Program-made: the position numbers and the translations under genes
From: QZLE01 sp033852075
Lineage (GTDB): Bacteria > Pseudomonadota > Gammaproteobacteria > QZLD01
Assembly (NCBI GenBank): GCA_033852075.1
Contig: JAWSVC010000012.1
Location: forward strand, 124,001-188,000
Length of the DNA: 64,000 nucleotides
Reading direction: 5' to 3'
The notes under the pieces: generated by a model
What the model was told of the DNA's origin: nothing
The model's input: only the letters and a program-made list of their open reading frames with translations
Database searches by the model: none
Part shown: one piece after another, positions 53,715 through 63,386 of the stretch
How the letters are laid out: every line of letters starts with the position of its first letter
Numbering within the stretch: position 1 is the first letter of the stretch

Positions 53715-55201
53715 ACAAAAATGAATTAGAAAACTTACTCTGGGGTGCCGCCGAATTTTTACGTGGCCAAATTGATGCCTCAGACTATAAGCAGTTTATA
53801 TTTCCATTACTGTTCTTTAAGCGCCTGTCAGATGTCTATGAAGAAGAGTTAGCCGAAGCCTTAGAGCAAACCGGCGATATGGAAATGGCAACAGCCGAAA
53901 TGTTCCACCGCTTTAATATTCCAAACGAAGCACGCTGGCAATCAGTACGCGACACAGGCAAGAACATCGGCGAGGCCATTCAAAATGCGCTGCGTTTAAT
54001 TGAAGCCAACAACCCGCGCTTACATGGGGTGTTTGGTGATGCCCAATGGACCAATAAAGAGCGCCTGCCCGATCACCTGCTATCTGACCTGATAGAGCAT
54101 TTCAGTAAAATTCCACTTGGCATTAAAGCCGTTGCCCAGGACGACCTCGGTGAAGCTTACGAGTACCTAATCAAAAAGTTTGCTGATGACTCAGGGCATA
54201 CCGCTGCCGAGTTTTATACCAATCGTACGGTAGTGCATTTGATGACGCGCATCATGGGTTTAAAGCCCGGTGAAACCGCCTATGACCCAACGTGCGGCAC
54301 CGGGGGCATGTTGCTTAATGCAGTGATGGATTTGCGCGAGCGCGGTGAGGAGTGGAGATCGGTTCATTTATATGGCCAAGAAGTAAACCTGCTCACCTCG
54401 GCGATCGCCCGCATGAACATGTTCCTGCACGACATCGAAGAATTCGATGTGCTACGTGGTGATACACTCGCCGAGCCGAAGTTTATCGAAAACGATCAGC
54501 TCAAACAGTTTGATGTGATTTTTGCGAACCCGCCTTATTCGATAAAAAAGTGGAACCGCGATAAGTTTGCCGCCGATCCCTTTGGTCGCAACCTTTACGG
54601 CGTCCCACCACAAGGTTGTGCAGACTATGCGTTTTATACGCACATCATCAAGAGTTTAAAGCCAGATACCGGTCGTGCCGCCATGTTGTGGCCACACGGC
54701 GTATTATTCCGCGATTCAGAGCAAAGTATCCGTAAGCAGGTATTAGAGTCAGACATCATCGAGGCAGTGATTGGTCTGGGACCAAACCTGTTTTACAACT
54801 CGCCTATGGAATCCTGCGTGGTAGTTCTTAATTGCAAGAAAACCGCTGAGCGCAAGAACAAGGTTTTGTTTATCAACGGTGTAGAGCACGTTACTCGAAA
54901 GCGTGCTCATAGCCGATTGTCAGATAATGATTTAGAAGCTCTATGCGAGGCTTATTTCAACCCAGAAAGCCAAAGCAATATCACGGCACTGATTGATATC
55001 GAAACCATCAAAGAAAACCTCTTTAACCTGTCGATACCTCTGTATGTACAAGCAAAAAACAATGGCGAAGTGCACGATATTGAACATGCCATTGAAGCTT
55101 GGAAAGTCAGCCGTGTGCAACTAAAGAAACAAACAAACAAATTATTTCAAAGCCTTGCTGAATTGGGGTATGAAACTGAAGCTAGCGAGGTGAAGCAGTA
55201 A
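53711..55201 (+). CDS. hsdM: Type I restriction-modification methyltransferase subunit M2 (NPPY)
   Basis: 496 residues, clearly paralogous to M1 over its whole length (ASDYK.FIFPLLFFKRLSDVYEEE, CGTGGMLL, R.SDND) but well diverged. Motif IV is NPPY at 273-276 and motif I is DPTCGTGG. In the described two-M type I systems the NPPF subunit makes m6A and the NPPY subunit makes m4C, both bound to one S. Starts in the ATGA overlap with the zinc-finger gene; hsdS starts directly after its stop. Both copies have all catalytic motifs, so neither looks like a decaying duplicate. Confidence 0.95.
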   Translation: MNKNELENLLWGAAEFLRGQIDASDYKQFIFPLLFFKRLSDVYEEELAEALEQTGDMEMATAEMFHRFNIPNEARWQSVRDTGKNIGEAIQNALRLIEANNPRLHGVFGDAQWTNKERLPDHLLSDLIEHFSKIPLGIKAVAQDDLGEAYEYLIKKFADDSGHTAAEFYTNRTVVHLMTRIMGLKPGETAYDPTCGTGGMLLNAVMDLRERGEEWRSVHLYGQEVNLLTSAIARMNMFLHDIEEFDVLRGDTLAEPKFIENDQLKQFDVIFANPPYSIKKWNRDKFAADPFGRNLYGVPPQGCADYAFYTHIIKSLKPDTGRAAMLWPHGVLFRDSEQSIRKQVLESDIIEAVIGLGPNLFYNSPMESCVVVLNCKKTAERKNKVLFINGVEHVTRKRAHSRLSDNDLEALCEAYFNPESQSNITALIDIETIKENLFNLSIPLYVQAKNNGEVHDIEHAIEAWKVSRVQLKKQTNKLFQSLAELGYETEASEVKQ

Positions 55202-56332
55202 ATGAGCGAACAGCAACTTCCTGAAGGATGGCAAATGGTCAAGTTTGGCGATATTGCCAGACATATTTCCAAGCGTGTTGAACCCAGTGAAACCGAACTT
55301 GATGTTTATGTAGGATTAGAGCATCTAGATCCTGACAGCTTAAAGATTAAGCGTCACGGCGTGCCCAGTGACGTAGCAGGCCAAAAGCTATTGGTAAAAA
55401 AAGGCCAGATTATTTTCGGCAAACGTCGAGCCTACCAGCGCAAAGTGGCTGTGGCTGATTGGGATTGTATTTGTTCAGCTCACGCTATGGTACTGGAAGC
55501 TGATTCTGAAAATATATTACCTGAAATTCTTCCATTTTTTATGCAGTCTGATGCATTCATGAGCCGAGCAATAGAAATCTCAGAAGGATCCCTATCGCCT
55601 ACTATTAAATGGAAAGTACTTTGCAATCAAGAGTTTTGCGTTCCAAATAAAAACATACAAAACCAATTGCTATCAAAGCTAGAAGTAATCGAAAAACTAT
55701 CAAGCTTAATTGATAGCACCTCAGACTCACTTATCGAAGCTCGAGCGAAAATTTACTCAAAAGTATTTGGTGAAGTCGAATCAGATTTTATGAAAAAAGG
55801 CTCAGACATTTTTGATATTTTTGGAGGATACGCACCTTCAAAAATAAAGTTCAACCCTGCAGGAGAATCATCTTACTTTAAAGTAGACGATTTTAATACT
55901 AACCCAGACCATACGAATATGACTCGCTCAGCCGAGCAATTTCATTTTAGCGATCAAAATCTAAAGCTAAATATTTTAGAGCCAGGATATATTATTTTTC
56001 CTAAGCGTGGCGCTGCAATCTTTAAAAACAGAGTTGGAATACTTGGTACCCAGGGGATTGCTGACACGAACATTATGGCTCTTAGGTGTGATGGCGTCGA
56101 GCCTGTGTATATTAAAATCTTCCTCGAATGGTACGGGCTTCATAACATCTCCGACAATTCAGGAATTCCACAACTCAACAACAAACACATAAATCCTTTA
56201 GATATTCCAGTTCTTGAAGATGAGATACGGAAAAGTGTCATTACCTTTGAACAGGAGTTCAATACTTACAAAACCTTGCTACAAAAAAAGCGGGAATCAT
56301 TGCTATCTATCAAAAAGGCACTAATCAACTAA
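55202..56332 (+). CDS. hsdS: Type I restriction-modification specificity subunit
   Basis: 376 residues, on the short side for HsdS. Two target-recognition domains: TRD1 ~5-150 (begins LPEGWQMVKFGDIA, with GSLSPTIKW near the end) and TRD2 ~195-330 (IFDIFGGYAPSK, NSGIPQLNNKHI). Each is followed by a helical spacer (~150-190 and ~335-376). The half-sites cannot be deduced by eye. Under the two-M model one TRD should recognise an adenine-containing half and the other a cytosine-containing half. GAGGTGA precedes the ATG, which touches the M2 stop. Confidence 0.93.
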   Translation: MSEQQLPEGWQMVKFGDIARHISKRVEPSETELDVYVGLEHLDPDSLKIKRHGVPSDVAGQKLLVKKGQIIFGKRRAYQRKVAVADWDCICSAHAMVLEADSENILPEILPFFMQSDAFMSRAIEISEGSLSPTIKWKVLCNQEFCVPNKNIQNQLLSKLEVIEKLSSLIDSTSDSLIEARAKIYSKVFGEVESDFMKKGSDIFDIFGGYAPSKIKFNPAGESSYFKVDDFNTNPDHTNMTRSAEQFHFSDQNLKLNILEPGYIIFPKRGAAIFKNRVGILGTQGIADTNIMALRCDGVEPVYIKIFLEWYGLHNISDNSGIPQLNNKHINPLDIPVLEDEIRKSVITFEQEFNTYKTLLQKKRESLLSIKKALIN

Positions 56333-56347
56333 CCGGAATAATTGGAT

Positions 56348-59300
56348 ATGTTTAACGAACAAACCGTCACAGAAAACGGAATTATCGACCGCTTAAAAAG
56401 TTTAAGCGGTGTCAAATGGAACTTTTGCCATGGTGAAGTCCTGCCTAAGAAAGCGCAGGACATCTTTGTAGATGAGTGGCTGAAAGATGCGCTTTGTTCA
56501 TTGAACCCAGATATTGCTAAGCAGCCGGACTACGCGGATGAAGTCATTTATAAGCTACGCGGTGTAATTTTAGAGTCTCGGCACACAGGTTTGGTAAAAG
56601 CCAATGAAAACTTCCATGAATGGTTAATGGCTGAGAAGACCTTACCTTTTGGCGAGAACGGCGACCATATCACCATTAACCTGATCGATTTCGACAACAT
56701 CGAAAACAATCACTTTGTGGTGTCACAGCAGGTGCACTATATCGCCGCGACTGAAGTCTATTTTGATATTGTGCTGTATGTAAATGGTTTTCCGCTAGTA
56801 GTCGGTGAAGTTAAAACCGCTACCCGCCCCAGTGTCACCTGGCAAGATGGCGCTGCTGATTTTATGGGCGGTAAAAAACATTACTGGAAAAACGTTGAGC
56901 CTTACTTCGTGCCCAATTTACTGTGCTTTGCCAGTGAAGGAAAAACCTTTGCTTATGGCGCCATCAATGCTCGCGTTAAGGACTGGGGGCCATGGCACCA
57001 CACTGACCAGCGAGAAGATATATTACCTGGCATGGCGTCGGTGCTTGATAGTGCTGAAGGCTTACTAAACCCAAAAACCTTGTTACAGCTGCTCGAATCC
57101 TTCGCCTTATTCTCGAGCGTTAAAACGGGTAAAGATACACCGCCTAAACGCATTAAAATTTTACCTCGCTATCCACAATTTGAGGCAGCAAAACAAATTG
57201 TAGATCGCGTTCGCAACGGCTATCCGAAAAAAGGCTTGATTTGGCACTTCCAAGGGTCAGGTAAATCCTTACTTATGCTCTATGCGGCAAAAATGTTGCG
57301 CGCTGATAATGACTTGAAAAACCCGACTGTATTGGTCGTCGTTGACCGCCGTGACTTAGATAGCCAAATCAATGAAACCTTTGGTGGAGCCGATGTTAAA
57401 AACTTGGTTAAAGTTCAGAGCTGTAAAAAGCTGGGTGAATACATCGAGCAAGATAGCCGAGGCATTTTAATCACTACCATCTTTAAATTTAAAGATGTCG
57501 AGATAGACGATAGTAATGAAGAAGGCCTAAACAGCCGCGAGAACATTATTGTTCTAGTGGACGAGGCGCATCGTACACAAGAAGGTGGCCTAGGTGAGAA
57601 AATGCGTTGGGCACTACCCAATGCACATTTTTATGGTTTAACCGGCACACCGATTTCTGGCATCGACCGCAATACTTTTAAACTGTTTGGTGCCGAAGAT
57701 GATCCTGGTCGTTATATGAATCGATATAGCTATAAGCAGTCGATTCGTGATGGAGCCACCAACCCAGTCAAGTTTGAGCCTCGCTTAGCAGAGTTACGAG
57801 TCGATCGTGACGCTATTAACCAAGAATTTGAACAGCTCGCCAAAGACAACAACCTAGACGAAGAAGAAAAAGCGGCACTGTCTAAACGAGCCGGAAAACT
57901 CGCAATTATGCTGAAAGCGCCTAAGCGTATGGAGGCTGTCAGTAATGATATTGTTGAGCACTTTACCAGCCACGTAAAACCCAAAAAGATGAAAGGCATG
58001 GTCGTAGTTTACGATCGAGATGCCTGCGTGCAGATGTATTACCTGCTGGGTAACAAGTTAGGCTTTGATTCTGTTGAAGTTGTCATGAACGTTGATCAGG
58101 CGCCGATCAAAGCGACTGAGGGTGACAAGAAAAATAAGGTCAATAAAGATTGGCGTAAATGGAAGGAAGAATTAGACCTACCGATAGAAAAATCTGACTT
58201 CGAACGCTGGCAAGAAGTTGATGGTGATGAGCAAAAGCAAAAAGATTTAATCGAATGCTATAAAGACCCGAATCACCCACTACAGCTCATCATCGTAACG
58301 GCCAAGCTGCTAACAGGGTTCGACGCGCCGATATGCTATTGCATGTACCTCGACAAGCCACTACGCGATCACACGCTGCTGCAGGCAATGTGCCGTACCA
58401 ATCGTTTGTACGAAACTGATGACACCCGCAAAACCATGGGCTTGATCATTGATTATCTAGGTGTGTTTGAAAACCTACGTACTGCTTTAGCCTACAACCC
58501 AGAAGAAATTGACGGAGTGGTTGAAGGCATTGAAGCTTTTAAAGAGCTACTGCCGATGCAATTACAGAAATGCTTGGATTTTTTCCCTAATGTCGATCGC
58601 ACGCTAGAAGGCTTCGAAGGCATTATGGCAGCACAAGAGTGCTTACCGACCAATGAAAAACGCGATGAATTTGCTGCAAGCTTTGGTGTGCTTACGAAGT
58701 TATGGTCGGCTATTAATCCTGATCCGTTCTTAAGTCCGTTCAGAAATGATTATAAATGGCTGGCGCAAATCTATGAGTCAGTTCGCCCAGTCGGCCAAAC
58801 CGGTGCTTTGGTGTGGGCGGCACTCGGTCCAGAAACCATCAAGATGATTCATGAGCATACCGACATAAATCGAATCCGTGACGACATTGATGAACTGGTA
58901 ATGGATGAACATGCCATATTCACGCTTACTGAAAAAGAACAAGAGCAACGCGCTAGAAAACTCGAAATCGACTTAATGGGCCGATTGCGTGGCAGTGGTG
59001 ACCCTACGTTTGTCGAGCTTGGCGAACGATTGGAAAAGCTTAGACAAGACTATGAAGCTGGCGTTATTAAAGCCATCGACTGGTTAAAGGGTCTATTAGA
59101 TGCCGCAAAAGACACTGTCCAAGCTGAGCGAGAAACCGGCGATAAAGTCGTTACAGAGGAAGATAACGTCCAGGCACTAACCAAGTTATTTATGGAAACC
59201 CGCCCCGATAGCACACCTAAAGTCATTCATGATGTGGTTGAACAGATCGACAAAATCGTTAAAGCCACCCGTTTTGACGGTTGGCAGGACTCAAAAAGCG

Positions 59301-59410
59301 GCCCACGAGAGATACAAAAGGCACTGCTAGTAACATTGGCGCAGTTTGGTTTAGGTAAAGACAAGGAACTTTTCGATAAGGCCTACGCCTACATCGAAGA
59401 GCATTATTAA
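56348..59410 (+). CDS. hsdR: Type I restriction endonuclease subunit R
   Basis: About 1,020 residues. N-terminal nuclease domain with D and EVK in FDIVLYVNGFPLVVGEVKT (PD-(D/E)xK), then an SF2 motor: Walker A FQGSGKS, DEAH box VLVDEAHRTQEGG, motif III GLTGTP, and late ATFD-like LTGFDAP and QAMCRTNRLY. HsdR translocates unmodified DNA and cleaves at a distance, bound to M2S. ATG 56348 is preferred over the TTG two codons earlier. A gap of 15 bases follows hsdS and 10 bases separate it from the HamA-like gene. Confidence 0.96.
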   Translation: MFNEQTVTENGIIDRLKSLSGVKWNFCHGEVLPKKAQDIFVDEWLKDALCSLNPDIAKQPDYADEVIYKLRGVILESRHTGLVKANENFHEWLMAEKTLPFGENGDHITINLIDFDNIENNHFVVSQQVHYIAATEVYFDIVLYVNGFPLVVGEVKTATRPSVTWQDGAADFMGGKKHYWKNVEPYFVPNLLCFASEGKTFAYGAINARVKDWGPWHHTDQREDILPGMASVLDSAEGLLNPKTLLQLLESFALFSSVKTGKDTPPKRIKILPRYPQFEAAKQIVDRVRNGYPKKGLIWHFQGSGKSLLMLYAAKMLRADNDLKNPTVLVVVDRRDLDSQINETFGGADVKNLVKVQSCKKLGEYIEQDSRGILITTIFKFKDVEIDDSNEEGLNSRENIIVLVDEAHRTQEGGLGEKMRWALPNAHFYGLTGTPISGIDRNTFKLFGAEDDPGRYMNRYSYKQSIRDGATNPVKFEPRLAELRVDRDAINQEFEQLAKDNNLDEEEKAALSKRAGKLAIMLKAPKRMEAVSNDIVEHFTSHVKPKKMKGMVVVYDRDACVQMYYLLGNKLGFDSVEVVMNVDQAPIKATEGDKKNKVNKDWRKWKEELDLPIEKSDFERWQEVDGDEQKQKDLIECYKDPNHPLQLIIVTAKLLTGFDAPICYCMYLDKPLRDHTLLQAMCRTNRLYETDDTRKTMGLIIDYLGVFENLRTALAYNPEEIDGVVEGIEAFKELLPMQLQKCLDFFPNVDRTLEGFEGIMAAQECLPTNEKRDEFAASFGVLTKLWSAINPDPFLSPFRNDYKWLAQIYESVRPVGQTGALVWAALGPETIKMIHEHTDINRIRDDIDELVMDEHAIFTLTEKEQEQRARKLEIDLMGRLRGSGDPTFVELGERLEKLRQDYEAGVIKAIDWLKGLLDAAKDTVQAERETGDKVVTEEDNVQALTKLFMETRPDSTPKVIHDVVEQIDKIVKATRFDGWQDSKSGPREIQKALLVTLAQFGLGKDKELFDKAYAYIEEHY

Positions 59411-59420
59411 AGGAAGTATT

Positions 59421-60230
59421 ATGCCATGGACAAATGAGCATTTGGATTGGCTCGTTGACACTGGTGAAGATATAACTACACAGTGTGGAAAGACAGCTAG
59501 AATCTTTCGATTTGACCACGATATAAACAATCAGGTTGTTATGGCGAAGTGGGCAAAGCATTTTCGCAATCATTACTGCTGTGATAACCAAATTGATATT
59601 CTAAAAGCGCCCGGTCAAAGCAAAACAGACTACCTTCTTACTATGAAATTTCCCCACGTATCAAATGCTCCAGGACCGAGCATACGAGCTGGGGACTTTG
59701 CCGAAATTCTAGTTGCTGACTATTTGACTTATTTGCAAGGGTACACTGTGCCAAGGACTCGCTATGATAGAAAAGGCGTTCCTAATGAATCTACAAAGGG
59801 ATCGGATGTATTAGCTTTTAAAACTTCTAATAACGATCCCACTAAGGATGAATTACTAGTTTACGAAGTTAAAGCAAAATTGAGTCCCGGACCTAAATCA
59901 ATGCTACAGGAAGCGATAGATCACTCTGAAAAAGACTATTTGAGACTTGGAGAATCACTAAATGGTATTAAACAAAGAATGTTCGACCGTCGGGAAATAG
60001 AAAGTATCAATCTAGTTAATCGTTTTCAAGACTCTGTAAATCAGCCATATAAAATTAATTTTGGTGCGGCCGCTGTTTGTTCTAATACGGCTTTTGATAA
60101 AGATGTTTTAGCCGAAGCTGATTCTAGACAGCACCCTTATAGCGAAGACTTAGAGTTAATTGCTTTTCATGGCGAGGAATTAATGTCGCTAGCTCATGCT
60201 TTATATGAGAGGGCTGCTAATGAGGTTTGA
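59421..60230 (+). CDS. hamA: HamA-like DUF1837 nuclease (Hachiman)
   Basis: 269 residues. The PD-(D/E)xK-type core is visible: E95 in GDFAEILVADYL, D129 in KGSDVLAF, and E149-x-K151 in VYEVKAK. This layout and the adjacent helicase match HamA (DUF1837) of the two-gene Hachiman antiphage system, in which the nuclease is held by HamB and released on DNA damage signals. AAGGAAG lies 4 bases before ATG. Ten bases after hsdR, with an 11-base overlap into the helicase gene, so it is coupled downstream and possibly read through from the restriction operon. Base composition is more AT-rich than hsd. Confidence 0.82.
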   Translation: MPWTNEHLDWLVDTGEDITTQCGKTARIFRFDHDINNQVVMAKWAKHFRNHYCCDNQIDILKAPGQSKTDYLLTMKFPHVSNAPGPSIRAGDFAEILVADYLTYLQGYTVPRTRYDRKGVPNESTKGSDVLAFKTSNNDPTKDELLVYEVKAKLSPGPKSMLQEAIDHSEKDYLRLGESLNGIKQRMFDRREIESINLVNRFQDSVNQPYKINFGAAAVCSNTAFDKDVLAEADSRQHPYSEDLELIAFHGEELMSLAHALYERAANEV

Positions 60231-63200
60231 GCATTCATCTTCAACGCTGCTTTCAGTTACCAAAGCAAAAGCAAAAATGCATGAACTAGGCATTGAAGAA
60301 GAACATCATATTCGCTTACCAAAGAGTCCTAGCGAATTATTAATAATGACAATAGGGATGTTGGGGGATTTATGTCGTTTGCAGTTGTCAGAAGAAAAGG
60401 ATAATGAAGCACTTTTAGAAGCTCAAAAAGAATTACGCAATGTCGCTAGCTACTTCGATTCGCTAATACAGACAAAGCTGGAACCAAACTATGAATACTA
60501 TCTTTTTCTACTAGGTGCTGCATCATATTACCTTTCGGATATGCCTGGAAGTGCATCCGTCATTTCTAGCAGATTAAAAAAAAGTAGAACAATATTAACC
60601 GATACTGGTTTTGAGTTCATTCTTGAACAGTTATTAAATACACCTCAAATACCACACCTGACGATTATTAATTTAGAAGCCATTCATTTTGGAAAGTTTG
60701 GAACAGCCTCATTTACTAAATATCCATCTCCTCCAACAATAGATGATCCGGTTGTAATGAAATTAACTAAATCATTACTAAAGTTTTACCGTTATTCAGA
60801 TATTCAAGAAGGCCAAAAAGCGAAAGACTTTGCTTTAGAATTACGAAACTATGTCCATCAAAATGGTACAGATAGAGAAATCCTCATTTCAGATATTATT
60901 GCAGCAATTGTTCATAAGCGAATTGATACGTCAGTTGCTATGTTATTGCCAAAATTGAGTGGAATTGAGTTAAATAAATGGATTCCTGCTTTCAATAAAA
61001 AATCATTTATTAATGAATTGTGGCCAGCCCAGAGGTTATTAGGGAAGAATGGCGCTTACAAAGGACGCTCACTCGTTGTTCAAATGCCTACTAGCGCAGG
61101 AAAAACTAAATCAGCTGAGCTTATCATTCGTTCGGCTTTTTTGGCCAACAGAGCGAAAGTGGCTGTAATTATCGCTCCGTTTCGATCTTTATGTAGGGAA
61201 ATCAGTGATTCGTTATCAATCGCTTTCGCTGGTGAAGATATTTTAATTAATCAACTTAATGATGTACCTCAGGTTGATGATTTTGACAAGACACTATTTG
61301 CTCAAATATTTGATTATTCCAGCATAGATAATCCCAATTTAAGTATAGTCGTCAGCACTCCTGAAAAATTTGTATATTTGTTGCGACATAAACCGGAATT
61401 AGCAGACCAAATATCATTGGTTATCTATGATGAAGGCCATCAGTTTGATACAGGTCAACGCGGCGTAACATATGAACTTTTATTGACTTCGCTTAAACAA
61501 AAGCTAAACGCTAATACACAGCACGTATTAATTTCTGCTGTCATTTCTAATGCCGAATCAATTGGTCAGTGGCTTTATGCTGAAGAAGGAACCTCTATTA
61601 ATGGTTCAGAGTGCTTGACTACAGAACGAAGCGTAGCTTTTAGCAGCTGGACAACTCAAAGAGGGCAACTTCATTACATTAATCCATTGGAGCCGAACAC
61701 TGAGGAGTTTTTTGTTCCTAGAGTACTTGAAAGGCATAAAATACCCTTGCGTGGCAGAGAAACGGTCCAAAGGTATTTCCCCGATAAATCAGATAAAAGC
61801 AGTATTGCTGCTTACTTAGGTATAAAGCTTTCTCAATTTGGACCCGTAGCAGTTTTCTGCGGAACCAAGAAAACTGTTAATAAAATTTGTAAAACAATTT
61901 CTGCCGCAGCGGATCGAATTGATGGCCTTTACTTACCCGTAAACTCATCATCAAATGAAGAGATAATCAAGATTGCTCAGTTGTCTGCGAAACATTTAGG
62001 TGATGCTTCCGAACTAACTAGAGCCATATCTCTTGGAGTATTACCTCATAGTGCAAGTGTTCCCAACGGTTTAAGAATATCTGTTGAATACGCAATGGAG
62101 CGAGGTCTTGGGAGGTGTGTTGTATGTACTTCTACTTTGGCTCAAGGTGTAAACCTTCCTATTAAATACCTAATTGTTTCTGGTGTATTTCAGGGGCAAA
62201 GCCGTATCTCAACCAGAGATTTTCACAATTTGCTTGGGAGAGCAGGGCGATCAGGGAAGCACACTGAGGGAAGTGTCATTTTTACTGATACTGAGCTTTA
62301 CGATAAAAGGTTAACTACAAAAAGTTGGCATTGGGAAAATATGCAGGGATTACTGGACCCTGCACAAGCTGAACACTGCTCAAGCAGTTTGTTAAACCTT
62401 GTTCAGCCATTTGAAAATACACAATTTTTTGTAGATCCCATCAAATTTATCCAAGATCCGGATAAATATATACAACTATGCAATAAAGTCCATGCTTCCC
62501 GAGATATTTCAGATTTGCTTTTCCAAATGGAGCAGCGCAAGGGCTACTTGAAAAACATTGAAAGTTACCTACTGGCTAATTCCCCCTCTGAAAGTGATTT
62601 AGAAGCAGAGCAGGTTGATTATTTATGTTTTGATTCACTTGCTTATTCATTAGCGAATGAGGACGAGAAAGAGAAACTGCAATCTGTTTTTCATATTGCA
62701 TCAGCATCAGTAAACAATGTTGATGCTGTAAAGCGACCTGTTTTTGGTAAAGCATTGCTGGGCGTTAAAGATCTAATGAAAATTGATGTTTGGATCAATA
62801 CACACGAAGATTTTTTATCTGAGGAAATAGCTGAGGAACAATGGCTGGATATCCTGTGGCCACTAGTGATTGATATTATACAGAATATCAAACTCAGCAA
62901 ATTAATTGGTGAAAGCGCGGACATTAATATTGCACGACAATGGATAAGTGGAAAAAGCTATATTGGTATATTGAATCGCGCAAAAGAGCTTGGCTATAAG
63001 TTTTTAGCCGGTAGCCAACAAAGAGAGCTTACGATCGAAAATATTTTGGATATTTGTGATGCATCACTCGGTTATGACCTGATGCTGGTTATTGGGGCTG
63101 TGGCAGACCTAATAGAAGGCCACGAAATCGTTAGTAAACATGCTGACATAATAAGAAAACTGCAGCGTTCATTAAAGCTTGGCTTGCCAACAAATATCGA

Positions 63201-63384
63201 ACATTGGCTATATTCGGAAGGATTAACTGACAGAGCCATCTGTTCAGACCTAAAGAACCAACTTATAGAATCAGGTTATGATATAAACAAATTTAACCAT
63301 TCTTTATTCGAAGACATGAGGCATATCATCGAACCAACACTGGATAATTACCCTTCAAACTTTTTCAACTCAGTGTACGCTTAA
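60220..63384 (+). CDS. hamB: HamB-like superfamily 2 helicase (Hachiman)
   Basis: 1,054 residues from ATG 60220 (GAGAGGG 6 bases upstream; an in-frame ATG 8 codons earlier lacks this). A ~280-residue helical N-terminal region precedes a Ski2-like helicase: motif I PTSAGKT with K295, motif II DEGH at 404-407, motif III-like SAVIS, and motif VI region FHNLLGRAGRSG. The C-terminal ~350 residues are helical. In Hachiman, HamB surveys DNA and restrains HamA; length and neighbour fit. Other defence helicases share the core, so the pairing with the DUF1837-like gene is the main argument. Confidence 0.82.
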   Translation: MRFEHSSSTLLSVTKAKAKMHELGIEEEHHIRLPKSPSELLIMTIGMLGDLCRLQLSEEKDNEALLEAQKELRNVASYFDSLIQTKLEPNYEYYLFLLGAASYYLSDMPGSASVISSRLKKSRTILTDTGFEFILEQLLNTPQIPHLTIINLEAIHFGKFGTASFTKYPSPPTIDDPVVMKLTKSLLKFYRYSDIQEGQKAKDFALELRNYVHQNGTDREILISDIIAAIVHKRIDTSVAMLLPKLSGIELNKWIPAFNKKSFINELWPAQRLLGKNGAYKGRSLVVQMPTSAGKTKSAELIIRSAFLANRAKVAVIIAPFRSLCREISDSLSIAFAGEDILINQLNDVPQVDDFDKTLFAQIFDYSSIDNPNLSIVVSTPEKFVYLLRHKPELADQISLVIYDEGHQFDTGQRGVTYELLLTSLKQKLNANTQHVLISAVISNAESIGQWLYAEEGTSINGSECLTTERSVAFSSWTTQRGQLHYINPLEPNTEEFFVPRVLERHKIPLRGRETVQRYFPDKSDKSSIAAYLGIKLSQFGPVAVFCGTKKTVNKICKTISAAADRIDGLYLPVNSSSNEEIIKIAQLSAKHLGDASELTRAISLGVLPHSASVPNGLRISVEYAMERGLGRCVVCTSTLAQGVNLPIKYLIVSGVFQGQSRISTRDFHNLLGRAGRSGKHTEGSVIFTDTELYDKRLTTKSWHWENMQGLLDPAQAEHCSSSLLNLVQPFENTQFFVDPIKFIQDPDKYIQLCNKVHASRDISDLLFQMEQRKGYLKNIESYLLANSPSESDLEAEQVDYLCFDSLAYSLANEDEKEKLQSVFHIASASVNNVDAVKRPVFGKALLGVKDLMKIDVWINTHEDFLSEEIAEEQWLDILWPLVIDIIQNIKLSKLIGESADINIARQWISGKSYIGILNRAKELGYKFLAGSQQRELTIENILDICDASLGYDLMLVIGAVADLIEGHEIVSKHADIIRKLQRSLKLGLPTNIEHWLYSEGLTDRAICSDLKNQLIESGYDINKFNHSLFEDMRHIIEPTLDNYPSNFFNSVYA

Positions 63385-63386
63385 TT

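Noticed and set aside
53711..55201. Second hsdM considered as a decaying duplicate of the first
   Set aside because: Full length, all catalytic motifs present, well diverged, and translationally linked to its neighbours.
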